Below are positions 1-7,703 of a stretch of DNA of 64,000 nucleotides, in pieces. This stretch comes from Nocardioides sp. IC4_145 (GTDB lineage: Bacteria > Actinomycetota > Actinomycetes > Propionibacteriales > Nocardioidaceae): NCBI RefSeq assembly GCF_011250565.1, contig NZ_JAANMS010000014.1, positions 1-64,000 on the forward strand. The letters are read 5' to 3'. How positions within the stretch are numbered: the first letter of the stretch is position 1; each line of letters opens with the position of its first letter. A program made the position numbers and the translations under genes. The notes beneath the pieces were generated by a model, which worked only from the letters and a program-made list of their open reading frames with translations, did no database searches and was not told where the DNA came from.

Positions 1-84
1 CGCCGTCGCGTCCCCCTCCCGTCGACACCGCGTCCCCGTGGCGTCTCCGCCGCGTCAACGACGCCCCGAAAAGCCCCACGGGGT

Positions 85-852
85 ATGGATGAGAGCCGTG
101 CTCAGGGGAACTGCCGGGGCATGGACCTGGCGCCGGCCCCGCAGCTGCGGCTGTCACTGATCGGCGGCTTCTGCCTCCGCTTCGGCGAGGACGAGCTGGA
201 CCTCACCCGTCCGGCGCAGCGACTGCTCGTCCACCTGGCGGTCGTGCACCGGCGGGCGAAGGTGTCGCGCGTGACCCTGGCGGAGCGGCTGTGGGCCGAC
301 GCCGAGCCGGCCCGGGCGACGGCCAGCCTCCGCACGGTGCTGTGGCGGCTGCCGCGACCGCGCGGCCGCATGCTCGTGCAGTGCACCTCGACCGCGGTGC
401 GGCTGAGCGACGACGTCGTGGTCGACCTCTGGGAGGCCGAGGAGGCCGCGCAGGAGCTGCGGGAGGGGTTGCGGCCGGGCGTCGCGCAGGCCCGGTTGTG
501 GCGGGAGGACCTGCTGCCGGGCTGGCGCGACGAGTGGCTCGACGTGGAGCGGGAGAGCTACCGGCAGCTGCGGCTGCACGCGCTCGAGCGCTCCTCGGAG
601 GTGCTGCGCGTGGACGGCCGGCACGAGGAGGCCCTCGGCGCGGCGCTCGAGGCGGTCCGCTCCGAGCCACTGCGCGAGAGCGCGCACCGCCGCGTCGTCG
701 AGGTGCACCTGGCCGAGGGCAACCACGCGGAGGCCCTGCGGCAGTACGACCACTACCGCCGGCTCCTCGCCGACGAGCTCGGGCTCTCGCCCTCCCCGGT
801 CATCCGCCGGCTCGTGGGGCCGATGCTCGGTCGGCCGCTCGACAGCGCCTGA
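85..852 (+). CDS. SARP-type BTAD-domain transcriptional regulator
   Basis: A 255-residue protein with two parts. Residues about 20-105 resemble an OmpR-type winged helix (the stretch around LAERLWADAEP and ASLRTVLWRL is typical of AfsR/DnrI N-termini). Residues about 115-250 are a bacterial transcriptional activator (BTAD) repeat domain, with WREDLLPGWRDEWL and the closing QYDHYRRLLADELGLSPSP that is characteristic of the family. It lacks the ATPase and TPR parts of large AfsR proteins, so it is a small stand-alone SARP. Such proteins activate promoters by binding direct repeats; the target is not evident here. The start at 85 could instead be the ATG at 121. It converges on the oxidoreductase at 1012-2010, with a large inverted repeat between them. 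Confidence 0.85.
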   Translation: MDESRAQGNCRGMDLAPAPQLRLSLIGGFCLRFGEDELDLTRPAQRLLVHLAVVHRRAKVSRVTLAERLWADAEPARATASLRTVLWRLPRPRGRMLVQCTSTAVRLSDDVVVDLWEAEEAAQELREGLRPGVAQARLWREDLLPGWRDEWLDVERESYRQLRLHALERSSEVLRVDGRHEEALGAALEAVRSEPLRESAHRRVVEVHLAEGNHAEALRQYDHYRRLLADELGLSPSPVIRRLVGPMLGRPLDSA

Positions 853-868
853 AGCGCCTGCGACTGCG

Positions 869-962
869 GTCGGTTCATCAAGGTATGCAGGCCAACCGTC
901 ACTTCCCACGCTAACCTCACCGTGGGAAGTGGTGGTTCAGCGACATACCTTGATGAACCGAC
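869..962. repeat. 42-nt imperfect inverted repeat pair between convergent genes
   Basis: Arms 869-910 and 921-962 are reverse complements except for a central cluster of mismatches, and are separated by a 10-nt loop. Outer 18 and inner 11 positions are identical. The element sits between two convergent genes, so a bidirectional terminator is the simplest role. Each arm also carries an ATG followed by nine sense codons and a stop (885-914 on plus, 917-946 on minus), giving similar peptides MQANRHFPR and MSLNHHFPR. Confidence 0.85.
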
Positions 963-1011
963 GCCCCCGGCGCCGCGCCCGCAGGGCCAGCCGGATGGAC
1001 CGACGGCCCGG

Positions 1012-2010
1012 TCAGAGCCGGACGAGCATCTTGCCGATGTTGTCGCCGCGGTGCAGGCCGAGGAACGCGTCGACGGTGCTGTCGAGCCCCTCGGTGAACG
1101 TCTCGCGGTGCTTCACCTTGCCCTCGGCCACCCAGGCGCCGGCCCGGGCGTAGAAGTCGCGGGCGGCGTCGCCGTGGTCGGTGACGATGAAGCCGCGCAG
1201 GCTGATCCGCTTCTGCACCACCATGAACATGTTGCGGGGGCCCGGCGTCGGCTCGGTGTCGTTGTACGACGCGATCGCGCCGCAGGCAGCGATCCGCCCG
1301 AAGTCGGCCATCCGCTGGATCGCCGCCTCGAGGTGCTCGCCGCCGACGTTGTCGAAGTACACGTCGACCGGCCCGTGCTCCTTGAGCTGCGCGGCGACCG
1401 GGCCGTCGTGGTAGTCGAACGCCGCGTCGAAGCCGAGCTCCTCGGTCAGCCAGCGCACCTTCTCCGGCGACCCGGCCGAGCCGACGACCTTGCTCGCGCC
1501 CAGCTCGCGGGCCACCTGGCCGGCCACCGAGCCGACCGCGCCCGCGGCGCCGGAGACGAAGACGGTGTCGCCCTCCTGGACGGGGGCGATGCGGGTGAGC
1601 CCGACGTACGCCGTGAGCCCGGGCATGCCGAGCACGCCCAGGTAGGCGCTGGCCGGGACCTGGGAGACGTCGACCCTGCGGACCTGGTCGGCCGGCAGCA
1701 GGGCGTGCTCGCGCCACCCGGCCTGGTGCAGCACGGTGTCGCCGGGGGAGAGGCGGTCGTCGCCGGAGGCGAGCACCTCGCCGACCGCGCCGCCCTCGAG
1801 CGGGGCGTCGAGCGCGAACGGCGGGACGTAGGACTTCGCGTCGTTCATCCGCCCGCGCATGTAGGGGTCGACCGAGAGGACGGTGTTGCGGACCAGGACC
1901 TCGCCCGGCCCGGGGTCGGCGAGCTCGGTGGTCACGGTGCGGAAGTTCTCCGGCACCGGCCAACCGGTGGGACGGGAGGCGAGGTGGATCTCTCGGGTCG
2001 TCGTGGGCAT
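1012..2010 (-). CDS. NADP-dependent MDR oxidoreductase (CurA / prostaglandin reductase-like)
   Basis: A 332-residue medium-chain dehydrogenase/reductase of the zinc-free leukotriene B4 dehydrogenase/CurA type. These enzymes reduce the C=C bond of alpha,beta-unsaturated carbonyls with NADPH. Visible are SVDPYMRGRM near residue 50, GMPGLTAYVGL near 127, the nucleotide-binding SGAAGAVGSVAGQ near 153 and YFDNVGG near 219. No catalytic zinc ligands are present, as expected. The start is the ATG at 2010; a CAGGAT hexamer lies 7 nt before it and may be a degenerate -10 element of a leaderless transcript. The substrate cannot be told from sequence. Confidence 0.92.
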   Translation of the reverse strand: MPTTTREIHLASRPTGWPVPENFRTVTTELADPGPGEVLVRNTVLSVDPYMRGRMNDAKSYVPPFALDAPLEGGAVGEVLASGDDRLSPGDTVLHQAGWREHALLPADQVRRVDVSQVPASAYLGVLGMPGLTAYVGLTRIAPVQEGDTVFVSGAAGAVGSVAGQVARELGASKVVGSAGSPEKVRWLTEELGFDAAFDYHDGPVAAQLKEHGPVDVYFDNVGGEHLEAAIQRMADFGRIAACGAIASYNDTEPTPGPRNMFMVVQKRISLRGFIVTDHGDAARDFYARAGAWVAEGKVKHRETFTEGLDSTVDAFLGLHRGDNIGKMLVRL

Positions 2011-2082
2011 GACGCCGATCCTGCCAACCGGGTGGGCGCCCGGCCGAGCCAGGGACGCAGCAGCAACGCGCCAGGGATGCAG

Positions 2083-2113
2083 CAGGGCCCCGACCGTGGC
2101 GGTCGGGGCCCTG
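2083..2113 (-). terminator. Hairpin terminator after the HesB-like gene
   Basis: A perfect 13-bp GC-rich stem (arms 2083-2095 and 2101-2113) with a 5-nt loop lies 20 nt past the stop of the minus-strand gene ending at 2133. There is no T-tract, as is usual for actinobacterial terminators. Confidence 0.8.
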
Positions 2114-2132
2114 CCGGGTGTCACGGGTCGCG

Positions 2133-2417
2133 TCAGGGCTGGAGGCCCAGCGCGAACTCCACCTTGCCGGTCGGGTCCACGGCGGCGTCGAGCACCTTGT
2201 CGTCGAGCATGACGGCGGCCGCCTCGTCGAGGTAGACCGTCGCGCCCGACTGCTCGACCACCTGGTCGCCCGGCTCGGCGGCCGGGGCGGCGGTGACGGC
2301 GAAGGTCGGCTCCGTCGCGCTCTCGGAGGTGATGCGCAGGCCGGCCGTCTCGGGCTGCCCGGGCTGGGTGGAGATGTCCTTCACGATGGTGCTGGCGTTC
2401 TCGGTGAGGGTGAGCAC
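2133..2417 (-). CDS. HesB/IscA-fold protein lacking cysteines
   Basis: A 94-residue protein that follows the A-type iron-sulphur carrier (HesB/IscA) pattern: an N-terminal LTLTENAS helix, AGLRITSE strand, then GATVYLDEAAAVMLDDKVLDA. The cysteines that bind the cluster in true A-type carriers are absent; the protein contains none. It is therefore a cysteine-free paralogue, a type often annotated as HesB in actinobacteria, whose role is unknown. The GTG start at 2417 is set by a GGAGG about 7 nt upstream. A strong hairpin follows the stop. It is divergent from the SDR gene starting at 2526. Confidence 0.8.
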   Translation of the reverse strand: MLTLTENASTIVKDISTQPGQPETAGLRITSESATEPTFAVTAAPAAEPGDQVVEQSGATVYLDEAAAVMLDDKVLDAAVDPTGKVEFALGLQP

Positions 2418-2525
2418 AGCTCGCCTCCTCCAGATCGTGTGCAGGTCCCGACCCACCGTTCCTGACACGTCCCGACGGCACAAGTCGAGCCCGGGGCCCG
2501 GGCGTGTCGTGGCAGGCTGGCGCCC

Positions 2526-3440
2526 GTGCCGAAGCTGCCCGAGATCCACCGGACCCGCGTGCCCCGCTGGCAGGAGGTGCCGCCGCAGGACGGTCGGCGG
2601 TTCGCGGTGACGGGGGCGAGCAGCGGGATCGGGCTGGAAGTCGCGCGAGCGCTGGCAGGGGCCGGTGCCCAGGTCGTGCTCGCGGTGCGCGACCGCGCCA
2701 AGGGGGAGCGGGTGGCCGCCGACCTGCCCGGCCGGGACGAGGGCCGCGTCGAGGTGCGGGTGCTCGACGTGTCCGACCTGGCGTCGGTGCGGGCGTTCGC
2801 CGACGACCTGGACCGCGTCGACGTGCTCGTCAACAACGCCGGGGTGCTGGGCATGCCGTACGGCCGCACCGCCGACGGCTTCGAGACGACGCTGGCCACC
2901 AACCACCTCGGCCACTTCGCGCTGACCAACCTGCTGCTGCCGCGGCTCACCGACCGCGTCGTCGTCACCGGCTCGCGCGCCCACCTCCACGGCCACCTCG
3001 ACCCCGACGACCTCGACTGGGAGCGGCGCACCTACCGCCCCTACGCGGCGTACGCCGCCTCGAAGCTCGCGAACCTGCTCTTCCTCGCCGAGCTCCAACG
3101 GCGGTTGACCGCGGCCGGCTCGACCCTTCGCGCGACCGGCGCCCACCCCGGCTCGACGGCGACGGCGATCACCGCGAGCTCCGGCAACGCCGTGCTCGCC
3201 TGGGTCGGCTCCTGGGGCCACCGCCTCGCCGGCATGCAGCCGCGGCAGGGCGCACTGCCGACGCTGTACGCCGCCACCATGGACGTCCCGGGCAACACCT
3301 ACGTCGGGCCGCACGGCCCCGGCGAGATGCAGGGCTGGCCGACCACCGCCCGCCGCGCCCCCGCCGCCCTCGACCCCGACCTGGCCCGCAGGCTCTGGGA
3401 GCGCTCCGAGCAGCTGACCGGCGTGCCGTTCCCGTTCTGA
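2526..3440 (+). CDS. Short-chain dehydrogenase/reductase (retinol dehydrogenase/POR-like)
   Basis: A 304-residue Rossmann enzyme of the classical SDR superfamily, in the subgroup resembling retinol dehydrogenases and light-dependent protochlorophyllide reductase. Motifs: TGASSGIG at 29-36 (cofactor), NNAG at 103-106, a serine near 150, and YAASK at 176-180 providing the catalytic Tyr and Lys. The insertion HLDPDDLDWE between the serine and tyrosine is usual for this subgroup. The substrate is not predictable. The start is a GTG with a CAGGCT hexamer 7 nt upstream, so the transcript may be leaderless. Confidence 0.9.
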   Translation: MPKLPEIHRTRVPRWQEVPPQDGRRFAVTGASSGIGLEVARALAGAGAQVVLAVRDRAKGERVAADLPGRDEGRVEVRVLDVSDLASVRAFADDLDRVDVLVNNAGVLGMPYGRTADGFETTLATNHLGHFALTNLLLPRLTDRVVVTGSRAHLHGHLDPDDLDWERRTYRPYAAYAASKLANLLFLAELQRRLTAAGSTLRATGAHPGSTATAITASSGNAVLAWVGSWGHRLAGMQPRQGALPTLYAATMDVPGNTYVGPHGPGEMQGWPTTARRAPAALDPDLARRLWERSEQLTGVPFPF

Positions 3441-3481
3441 GCGTTCTGCCGCTGGCCGAGCAGCGAGCGGCGGGATCCGCT

Positions 3482-3601
3482 GGTCGAGCGGGCGAGCGCC
3501 AGCGAGCCGTGTCGAAACCCGGTGACTGTGGTTGCGGCCCGGCGCCTCTCACGGGGGGTTTCGACACGCTCTGGCCGCCAGACGGCCTTCGCTGCTCGAC
3601 C
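3482..3601. repeat. Inverted pair of dispersed GGTCGAG...TCGAAACC repeat units
   Basis: Two copies of an intergenic repeat face each other: 3482-3520 and, inverted, 3556-3601. The inner 12 nt GTGTCGAAACCC / GGGTTTCGACAC pair perfectly and the outer GGTCGAGC / GCTCGACC ends also match. The unit lies between convergent genes and can form a long hairpin, so it may also terminate transcription. Related units occur at 11664, 37502 and 51849. Confidence 0.8.
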
Positions 3602-3621
3602 GGCGGCGGGTGCGTCGCTGC

Positions 3622-4290
3622 TCAGTCCGCGATCGTGACGGCGGAGATGTCGACGGGCTCCGCGGGGGTGACGCCGTCGGGGCCGTTGCCGGCCTTGGCG
3701 ACCTGCTGGACGGCCTCCAGTCCGGCCTGGTCGACGGTGCCGAAGACGGTGTACTCCGGGGGCAGCGGGGTCTCGCCGTACACGATGAAGAACTGCGAGC
3801 CGCCGGAGTCGGGGGCGGCCGTCTTCGCCATGGCGAGCGTGCCGTCGGGGTAGGTCTCGTCGCCGGTGACCTCGTCGTCGATGGTGTAGCCGGGGCCGCC
3901 CATGCCGGTCGCGGTCGGGTCGCCGCACTGCAGGACCTGGATGCCGGCGGCCGCGGTGGTGAGCCGGTGGCAGGTGGTGTCGTCGTAGTAGCCCTGCTCG
4001 GCGAGCGACACGAAGCTGTTGACGGTGCACGGCGCGCCCTCGGCGTCGAGCTCGAGGCCGATGTCGCCGATGTTGGTCGCGATCGTCCCGGACACGGTGC
4101 CGCTGACGGTCGCGTTGCTCGGCGGGAGCTCGACCTCCTTGGCCGCCTCCTGGCCGTCCTCGCGGTAGGTGCAGCTCGGGCCGTCGCCCTCGGGCGCGTC
4201 GGAGGCGGTGGATCCCTCGTCGTCGCCGCAGGAGGCGAGCAGCGAGACGGCGGCGAGCGTGGCCAGGACGGCGAGAGGGCGCTTCAGCAT
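3622..4290 (-). CDS. Cyclophilin-type peptidyl-prolyl isomerase, lipoprotein
   Basis: A 222-residue secreted protein. Residues 1-21 are a lipoprotein signal ending in LLASC (lipidated Cys 21), followed by an acidic linker and a cyclophilin domain from about residue 60 to the end (TCHRLTTAAAGIQVLQCGDP, GGSQFFIVYGETPLPPEYTVFGTV). It should catalyse proline isomerisation in proteins outside the membrane. The domain has two cysteines (PCTVNSF and DTTCHRL) that could pair. The ATG at 4290 is preceded by TACGAT at a 7-nt gap, which points to a leaderless mRNA. Confidence 0.92.
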   Translation of the reverse strand: MLKRPLAVLATLAAVSLLASCGDDEGSTASDAPEGDGPSCTYREDGQEAAKEVELPPSNATVSGTVSGTIATNIGDIGLELDAEGAPCTVNSFVSLAEQGYYDDTTCHRLTTAAAGIQVLQCGDPTATGMGGPGYTIDDEVTGDETYPDGTLAMAKTAAPDSGGSQFFIVYGETPLPPEYTVFGTVDQAGLEAVQQVAKAGNGPDGVTPAEPVDISAVTIAD

Positions 4291-4297
4291 GGCGCCG

Positions 4298-4303
4298 ATC
4301 GTA
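4298..4303 (-). promoter_or_regulatory. -10 element, leaderless promoter of cyclophilin gene
   Basis: TACGAT on the minus strand ends 7 nt before the ATG at 4290, which fits transcription starting at or next to the A of the start codon. Confidence 0.6.
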
Positions 4304-4313
4304 GGCGGCGGCC

Positions 4314-5369
4314 TCAGCAATTCATCCCACGGGCCGCGACCGGCCAGGCGCGCAGCGCTCCGGCCTCCTCGACCCACAGGTCGTCGACGAGGTTGACCGC
4401 GGAGCACACGTGGTTGGGCACGACGTCGACCTGGGTGCCGAGCCGGGGGAGCGGGGCGCCGGCCATGTCGACGACGGCGCGGTGCTCGGCGACAAGCACG
4501 ATGCGGGCGTCGGGGTACGCCGGCAGCCGGCCGTGCCCGGTCGACCAGCTCGCCCGGTCGGCACCGAGCAGCTTGCTGCCGGCGTCCAGCACGGCCCGCC
4601 CGCCGCTGTGGCTGACCACGGTCGACCGGCAGGTCAGCGCGATCCGGTCGGGCGTCGTCGTACCGAGCTCCCACTGCTGGGCGTCGCCGAAGACGTAGAC
4701 GCCCGGCCGTAGCTCGGTGACGACCGAGGTGTCGGTGTGCGCGAAGGTCGGGGTCGACCCGCCGCTCACCACCCGCACCTCGATCCCGGCGGCCTCCACC
4801 GACGACCGGGCGGCGGCGAGCGCGGCGGCCTCGTCCCGGGCGGCGGACTCCGCGGCGCCGGGCGCATAGGAGTGGCCGGGGAACGTGAACACCCCCCGCA
4901 CCTCGAGCCCGGCGCGGGCCGCGGTCGTCGCGACCGCGCCGGCCTCCTGCGGGGCGACGCCCGTGCGGTGCTGGCCGCTGTCGACCTCGACCAGGACCTC
5001 GACCGGCGTGCGGCCGAGGAGCCGGCCGGCGTTGGCCGCCGCCGCGGCCGAGTCGACCGCGAAGGCGACGCGCGCCTTCTCGGTCAGCTCGCGGACCCGG
5101 CCGGCGGCGCGCTCGTCGAGCCACAGCGGATAGGCGATGAAGACGTCCTCGCAGCCGTGCCGGGCGAACAGCTCGGCCTCGCCGATGGTGGCGACGGTGA
5201 TGCCGGCGGCGCCGTGGACCAGCTGCAGCCGGGCGATCTCCGGGCTCTTGTGCGTCTTGACGTGCGGCCGCAGCGCGACCTGCTGGGCCGCGGCCCGTTC
5301 GGCGACGACCCGCACGTTGCGCCGCAACCGGTCGAGGTCGACACAGAGGTACGGGGTCGCCGCCGGCAC
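4314..5369 (-). CDS. PLP-dependent D-threonine aldolase / D-serine dehydratase-like enzyme
   Basis: A 351-residue fold-type III PLP enzyme (alanine-racemase N-terminal barrel plus a DSD-type C-terminal domain). RPHVKTHK at 34-41 carries the lysine that binds PLP, probably K38. PNHVCSAVNL near 318-327 contains the His and Cys that bind the divalent metal in D-serine dehydratase and D-threonine aldolase. The two activities, cleavage of D-3-hydroxyamino acids or deamination of D-serine, cannot be separated by sequence alone. GTG start at 5369, one base from the stop of the upstream aldo-keto reductase, so the two are co-transcribed. Confidence 0.88.
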   Translation of the reverse strand: MPAATPYLCVDLDRLRRNVRVVAERAAAQQVALRPHVKTHKSPEIARLQLVHGAAGITVATIGEAELFARHGCEDVFIAYPLWLDERAAGRVRELTEKARVAFAVDSAAAAANAGRLLGRTPVEVLVEVDSGQHRTGVAPQEAGAVATTAARAGLEVRGVFTFPGHSYAPGAAESAARDEAAALAAARSSVEAAGIEVRVVSGGSTPTFAHTDTSVVTELRPGVYVFGDAQQWELGTTTPDRIALTCRSTVVSHSGGRAVLDAGSKLLGADRASWSTGHGRLPAYPDARIVLVAEHRAVVDMAGAPLPRLGTQVDVVPNHVCSAVNLVDDLWVEEAGALRAWPVAARGMNC

Positions 5370-5370
5370 G

Positions 5371-6210
5371 TCACATCTCCTCGTGCGTGTCCGGGTCGCC
5401 GTCGAAGAGCCGCCCGTCGGGCCGGCCGAGCGCGGTGATCGCCTCGACCTCGTCGTCGGCGAGCTCGAAGCCGAGGACGTCGAGGTTCTGCCGCTGCCGC
5501 GCGGGCGTGGCCGACTTGGGGATCGGGACGTTCCCGAGCTGGAGCTGCCAGCGCAGGATCACCTGCCCCGGCGTCACGCCGTGGCGCTCGGCCGCCTCCG
5601 CGACCGGGGGCTCGTCGAACGGCGCCTGCCGCTTGCCGAGCGGGCTCCACGACTCGGTGCGGATCCCGAGCCGCTCGTGCACCGCGCGCATCCCGACCTG
5701 CGGGAAGTACGGGTGCAGCTCGACCTGGTTGACCGCCGGGGCGACCCCCGTGGCGTCGATGACGCGGAGCAGGTGTTCCTCGGTGAAGTTGGAGACCCCG
5801 ACGGTGCGCACGAGACCCTCGGCCCGCAGGTCGACCAGCGCGCGGTAGGCGTCGGCGTACCTGCCCACGCGCGGGTTGGGCCAGTGGATGAGGTGCAGGT
5901 CGATCCGGTCCAGCCCGAGCGCCTCCAGCGACCCGCGCACGCTGGCGACCGCGTCGTCGTACGCGTGCGCCCGCCCCGGCAGCTTGCTGGTCACCACCAG
6001 CTCCTCCCGGGGCACGCCCGAGCGGCGGATCGCCTCGCCGACCTCGCGCTCGTTGCCGTAGTTCACCGCCGTGTCGACCAGGCGGTAGCCGGCCTCGATC
6101 GCCGACTGCACGGCGGTCACGCACTCCTCGCCCTTCAGCGGGTAGGTGCCGAAGCCGATCGCCGGCAGCGTCGTGCCGTCGTTCAGCGTGTGCACCAGGA
6201 GGCCGCTCAC
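5371..6210 (-). CDS. Aldo/keto reductase
   Basis: A 279-residue NADPH-dependent TIM-barrel reductase of the AKR5-type (2,5-diketo-gluconate reductase-like). The catalytic tetrad is visible: D46, Y51 (DTAVNYGNE), a lysine in VTSKLPG and a histidine in LHLIHWPNP. The C-terminal cofactor region IPKSATPARQRQNLDV is intact. The GTG start overlaps the stop of the 6207-6656 gene by 4 bp, and the aldolase-like gene follows after one base, so it sits in the middle of a minus-strand operon. The physiological substrate is unknown. Confidence 0.92.
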   Translation of the reverse strand: MSGLLVHTLNDGTTLPAIGFGTYPLKGEECVTAVQSAIEAGYRLVDTAVNYGNEREVGEAIRRSGVPREELVVTSKLPGRAHAYDDAVASVRGSLEALGLDRIDLHLIHWPNPRVGRYADAYRALVDLRAEGLVRTVGVSNFTEEHLLRVIDATGVAPAVNQVELHPYFPQVGMRAVHERLGIRTESWSPLGKRQAPFDEPPVAEAAERHGVTPGQVILRWQLQLGNVPIPKSATPARQRQNLDVLGFELADDEVEAITALGRPDGRLFDGDPDTHEEM

Positions 6211-6656
6211 TTGTCGGGAGGGGTCTCGGCGGGGGTGGCCTCGTGGTGGGTCGCGCCGTGGGTGCGGCGCTCCTCCTTCATCTCGGCCTCGTACAGGTGC
6301 CGGCGACCGCCGACGAGCGCCTCGCGGGCCTCCCGCTCGACGTCCTTGAACGCCGAGTAGTAGGTGTCGTCGTACGCCTCGACGATCTGGAAGGTCCAGC
6401 GGCCCTCGATGACGTTGCGGCCGATGATCTCCGTGCGGACCTTCTCGGCCAGCTCGGTGTGCCCGGCCTTCTGCAGCAGCTCCACGGCGTCGCCGGCGGT
6501 GAGGTCGGCCGTGCCGCTCATCCGGTGGAAGTTGTAGAGGAACCCACGGGCGGCCTCGACCGCCTCGAGCGCCTCGGACAGCTTCCCGAGCGCCTCGACG
6601 GTGGCGTCGGTGACGCCGTCCGGCCGGGTGTGCCGCTCGTCGGGGCCGCTGCTCAA
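6207..6656 (-). CDS. Conserved actinobacterial protein of unknown function
   Basis: A 149-residue, largely helical, charged protein with no signal peptide or membrane segment. Features are a helical region EALGKLSEALEAVEAARGFL, an aromatic-rich middle (WTFQIVEAYDDTYYSAF) and a hydrophilic tail ending in repeated Thr/His/Pro. I do not recognise a family with a function. The start appears to be a TTG at 6656 that overlaps the stop of the preceding small gene by 4 bp, and its own stop overlaps the reductase start, so translation of the chain is probably coupled. Confidence 0.72.
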   Translation of the reverse strand: MSSGPDERHTRPDGVTDATVEALGKLSEALEAVEAARGFLYNFHRMSGTADLTAGDAVELLQKAGHTELAEKVRTEIIGRNVIEGRWTFQIVEAYDDTYYSAFKDVEREAREALVGGRRHLYEAEMKEERRTHGATHHEATPAETPPDK

Positions 6657-6874
6657 GACAGGACGCTCTTCGCGTCGACCACCCCGTGGCGGGACTCGAT
6701 GGCGTCGGCGAGCTTGGCGATGTCGTCGTCGCTGAGCTCGATGCCGACCTCGTCGGCGCCCTTGCGGAGCTCCTCGGCGACGGTGCCCTCGGTCGCGCCG
6801 TCCTGCCAGGAGGAGACCCGGTCGACGATGATCTGGACGGCTTCGTTCTTCTCGGCGGCGTTCTCGTCAGTCAT
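6653..6874 (-). CDS. Small acidic conserved protein, unknown function
   Basis: A 73-residue acidic protein (MTDENAAEKNEAVQIIVDRV...), predicted helical, without cysteines or membrane segments. It is the first gene of the run 6874 to 4314. ATG start at 6874, 45 bp from the divergent sortase gene. Unknown function. Its tight coupling to the 149-residue protein suggests that the two act together. Confidence 0.72.
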   Translation of the reverse strand: MTDENAAEKNEAVQIIVDRVSSWQDGATEGTVAEELRKGADEVGIELSDDDIAKLADAIESRHGVVDAKSVLS

Positions 6875-6907
6875 GCGCCACCTGTACCCACCTGCTCGCC
6901 ACGCACC

Positions 6908-6913
6908 TACGCT
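6908..6913 (+). promoter_or_regulatory. -10 element, leaderless promoter of sortase gene
   Basis: TACGCT ends 6 nt before the ATG at 6920. It lies in the 45-bp divergent gap. Confidence 0.6.
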
Positions 6914-6919
6914 CGGTGC

Positions 6920-7681
6920 ATGGCCACCGCCCGACCGAGCGTCCCAGGGCTCGGCGGTGCGCTCGTCGGTGCGCTCGTCCTCGGCGCCGGCGCCCTGACC
7001 GCATGCTCCGGCAGCACGTCGGCGGGCACGGCGGCTCCGGCGGCGACGTCCGCCTCCTCGTCCTCGAGCGCGACGCCCGGTCCAGCGCCCAGCCGGGCGC
7101 CCAGCCGGACGCCCAGCCCGACGCCGGAGCCGTACGTCGCGAGCGACGGCCGGCCTCGTGCGGCGACCCTGTCGGTGCCGGCGATCGGGCTCGCCGGCCT
7201 CGCGGTCGTGCCCTACCGCGGCTGGACCGACGACGCCCCGGGCACGGCGATCCAGGACGCGGGTGACGCGGCCAGCCCGCACGGGCCGCGTGGCGGCACC
7301 GGCCCCGGCGGGATCGGCAACTACCAGGTCACCGCCCACCGGCTCTCGTCGACCCGCGCCTTCGAGCGGCTGCCCGAGCTCCGGCGCGGGGACGTGGTGC
7401 ACGTCGAGGCGGGCGGGGTGCGCTACACCTACCGGGTCACCACGACCCGGGAGACGTCGTTCCGATCGGCCTCGTCGCTGCGGGCCCAGCGGGCCCCCGT
7501 GCCGGGACGGCCGGGGGAGCGGGCCACGCGGCCGATGATCACGCTGTCGACGTGCGCGACGCCCGAGGACCACGCCGTCGGCAACTACTGGTCGGACCGG
7601 TTCGGCAACCCCGAGCACCGCATCGACAAGGTCGGCGTGCTCGTGCGCAGCCGACCGCTGGCCCGGGCCGCCCGCGGCTGA
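6920..7681 (+). CDS. Class E/F-like sortase, membrane-anchored
   Basis: A 253-residue transpeptidase-fold protein. It has an N-terminal hydrophobic segment ending in LTACSG (possible lipidation at C29), a Ser/Ala/Pro-rich linker to about residue 75, and a sortase domain with the catalytic triad: H140 (YQVTAHRLSS), C212 (TLSTC) and R234 (NPEHRIDK). Sortases attach secreted proteins to the wall or to pilin subunits. No gene with an evident sorting signal lies nearby, so it probably acts as a housekeeping enzyme on distant substrates. The lipobox-like anchor is unusual for a sortase and could simply be a membrane segment. Confidence 0.85.
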   Translation: MATARPSVPGLGGALVGALVLGAGALTACSGSTSAGTAAPAATSASSSSSATPGPAPSRAPSRTPSPTPEPYVASDGRPRAATLSVPAIGLAGLAVVPYRGWTDDAPGTAIQDAGDAASPHGPRGGTGPGGIGNYQVTAHRLSSTRAFERLPELRRGDVVHVEAGGVRYTYRVTTTRETSFRSASSLRAQRAPVPGRPGERATRPMITLSTCATPEDHAVGNYWSDRFGNPEHRIDKVGVLVRSRPLARAARG

Positions 7682-7703
7682 ACGTGCCTCGGGCGGCCGG
7701 CGG

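Noticed and set aside
885..946. Nonapeptide genes MQANRHFPR and MSLNHHFPR as CDS
   Set aside because: No clear ribosome binding site beyond AAGGT, and the arm differences change amino acids. Kept only as a finding.
2133..3314. A 393-codon minus-strand frame that includes the HesB-like protein
   Set aside because: The upstream part is antisense to the SDR gene; GGAGG before the GTG at 2417 marks the real start.
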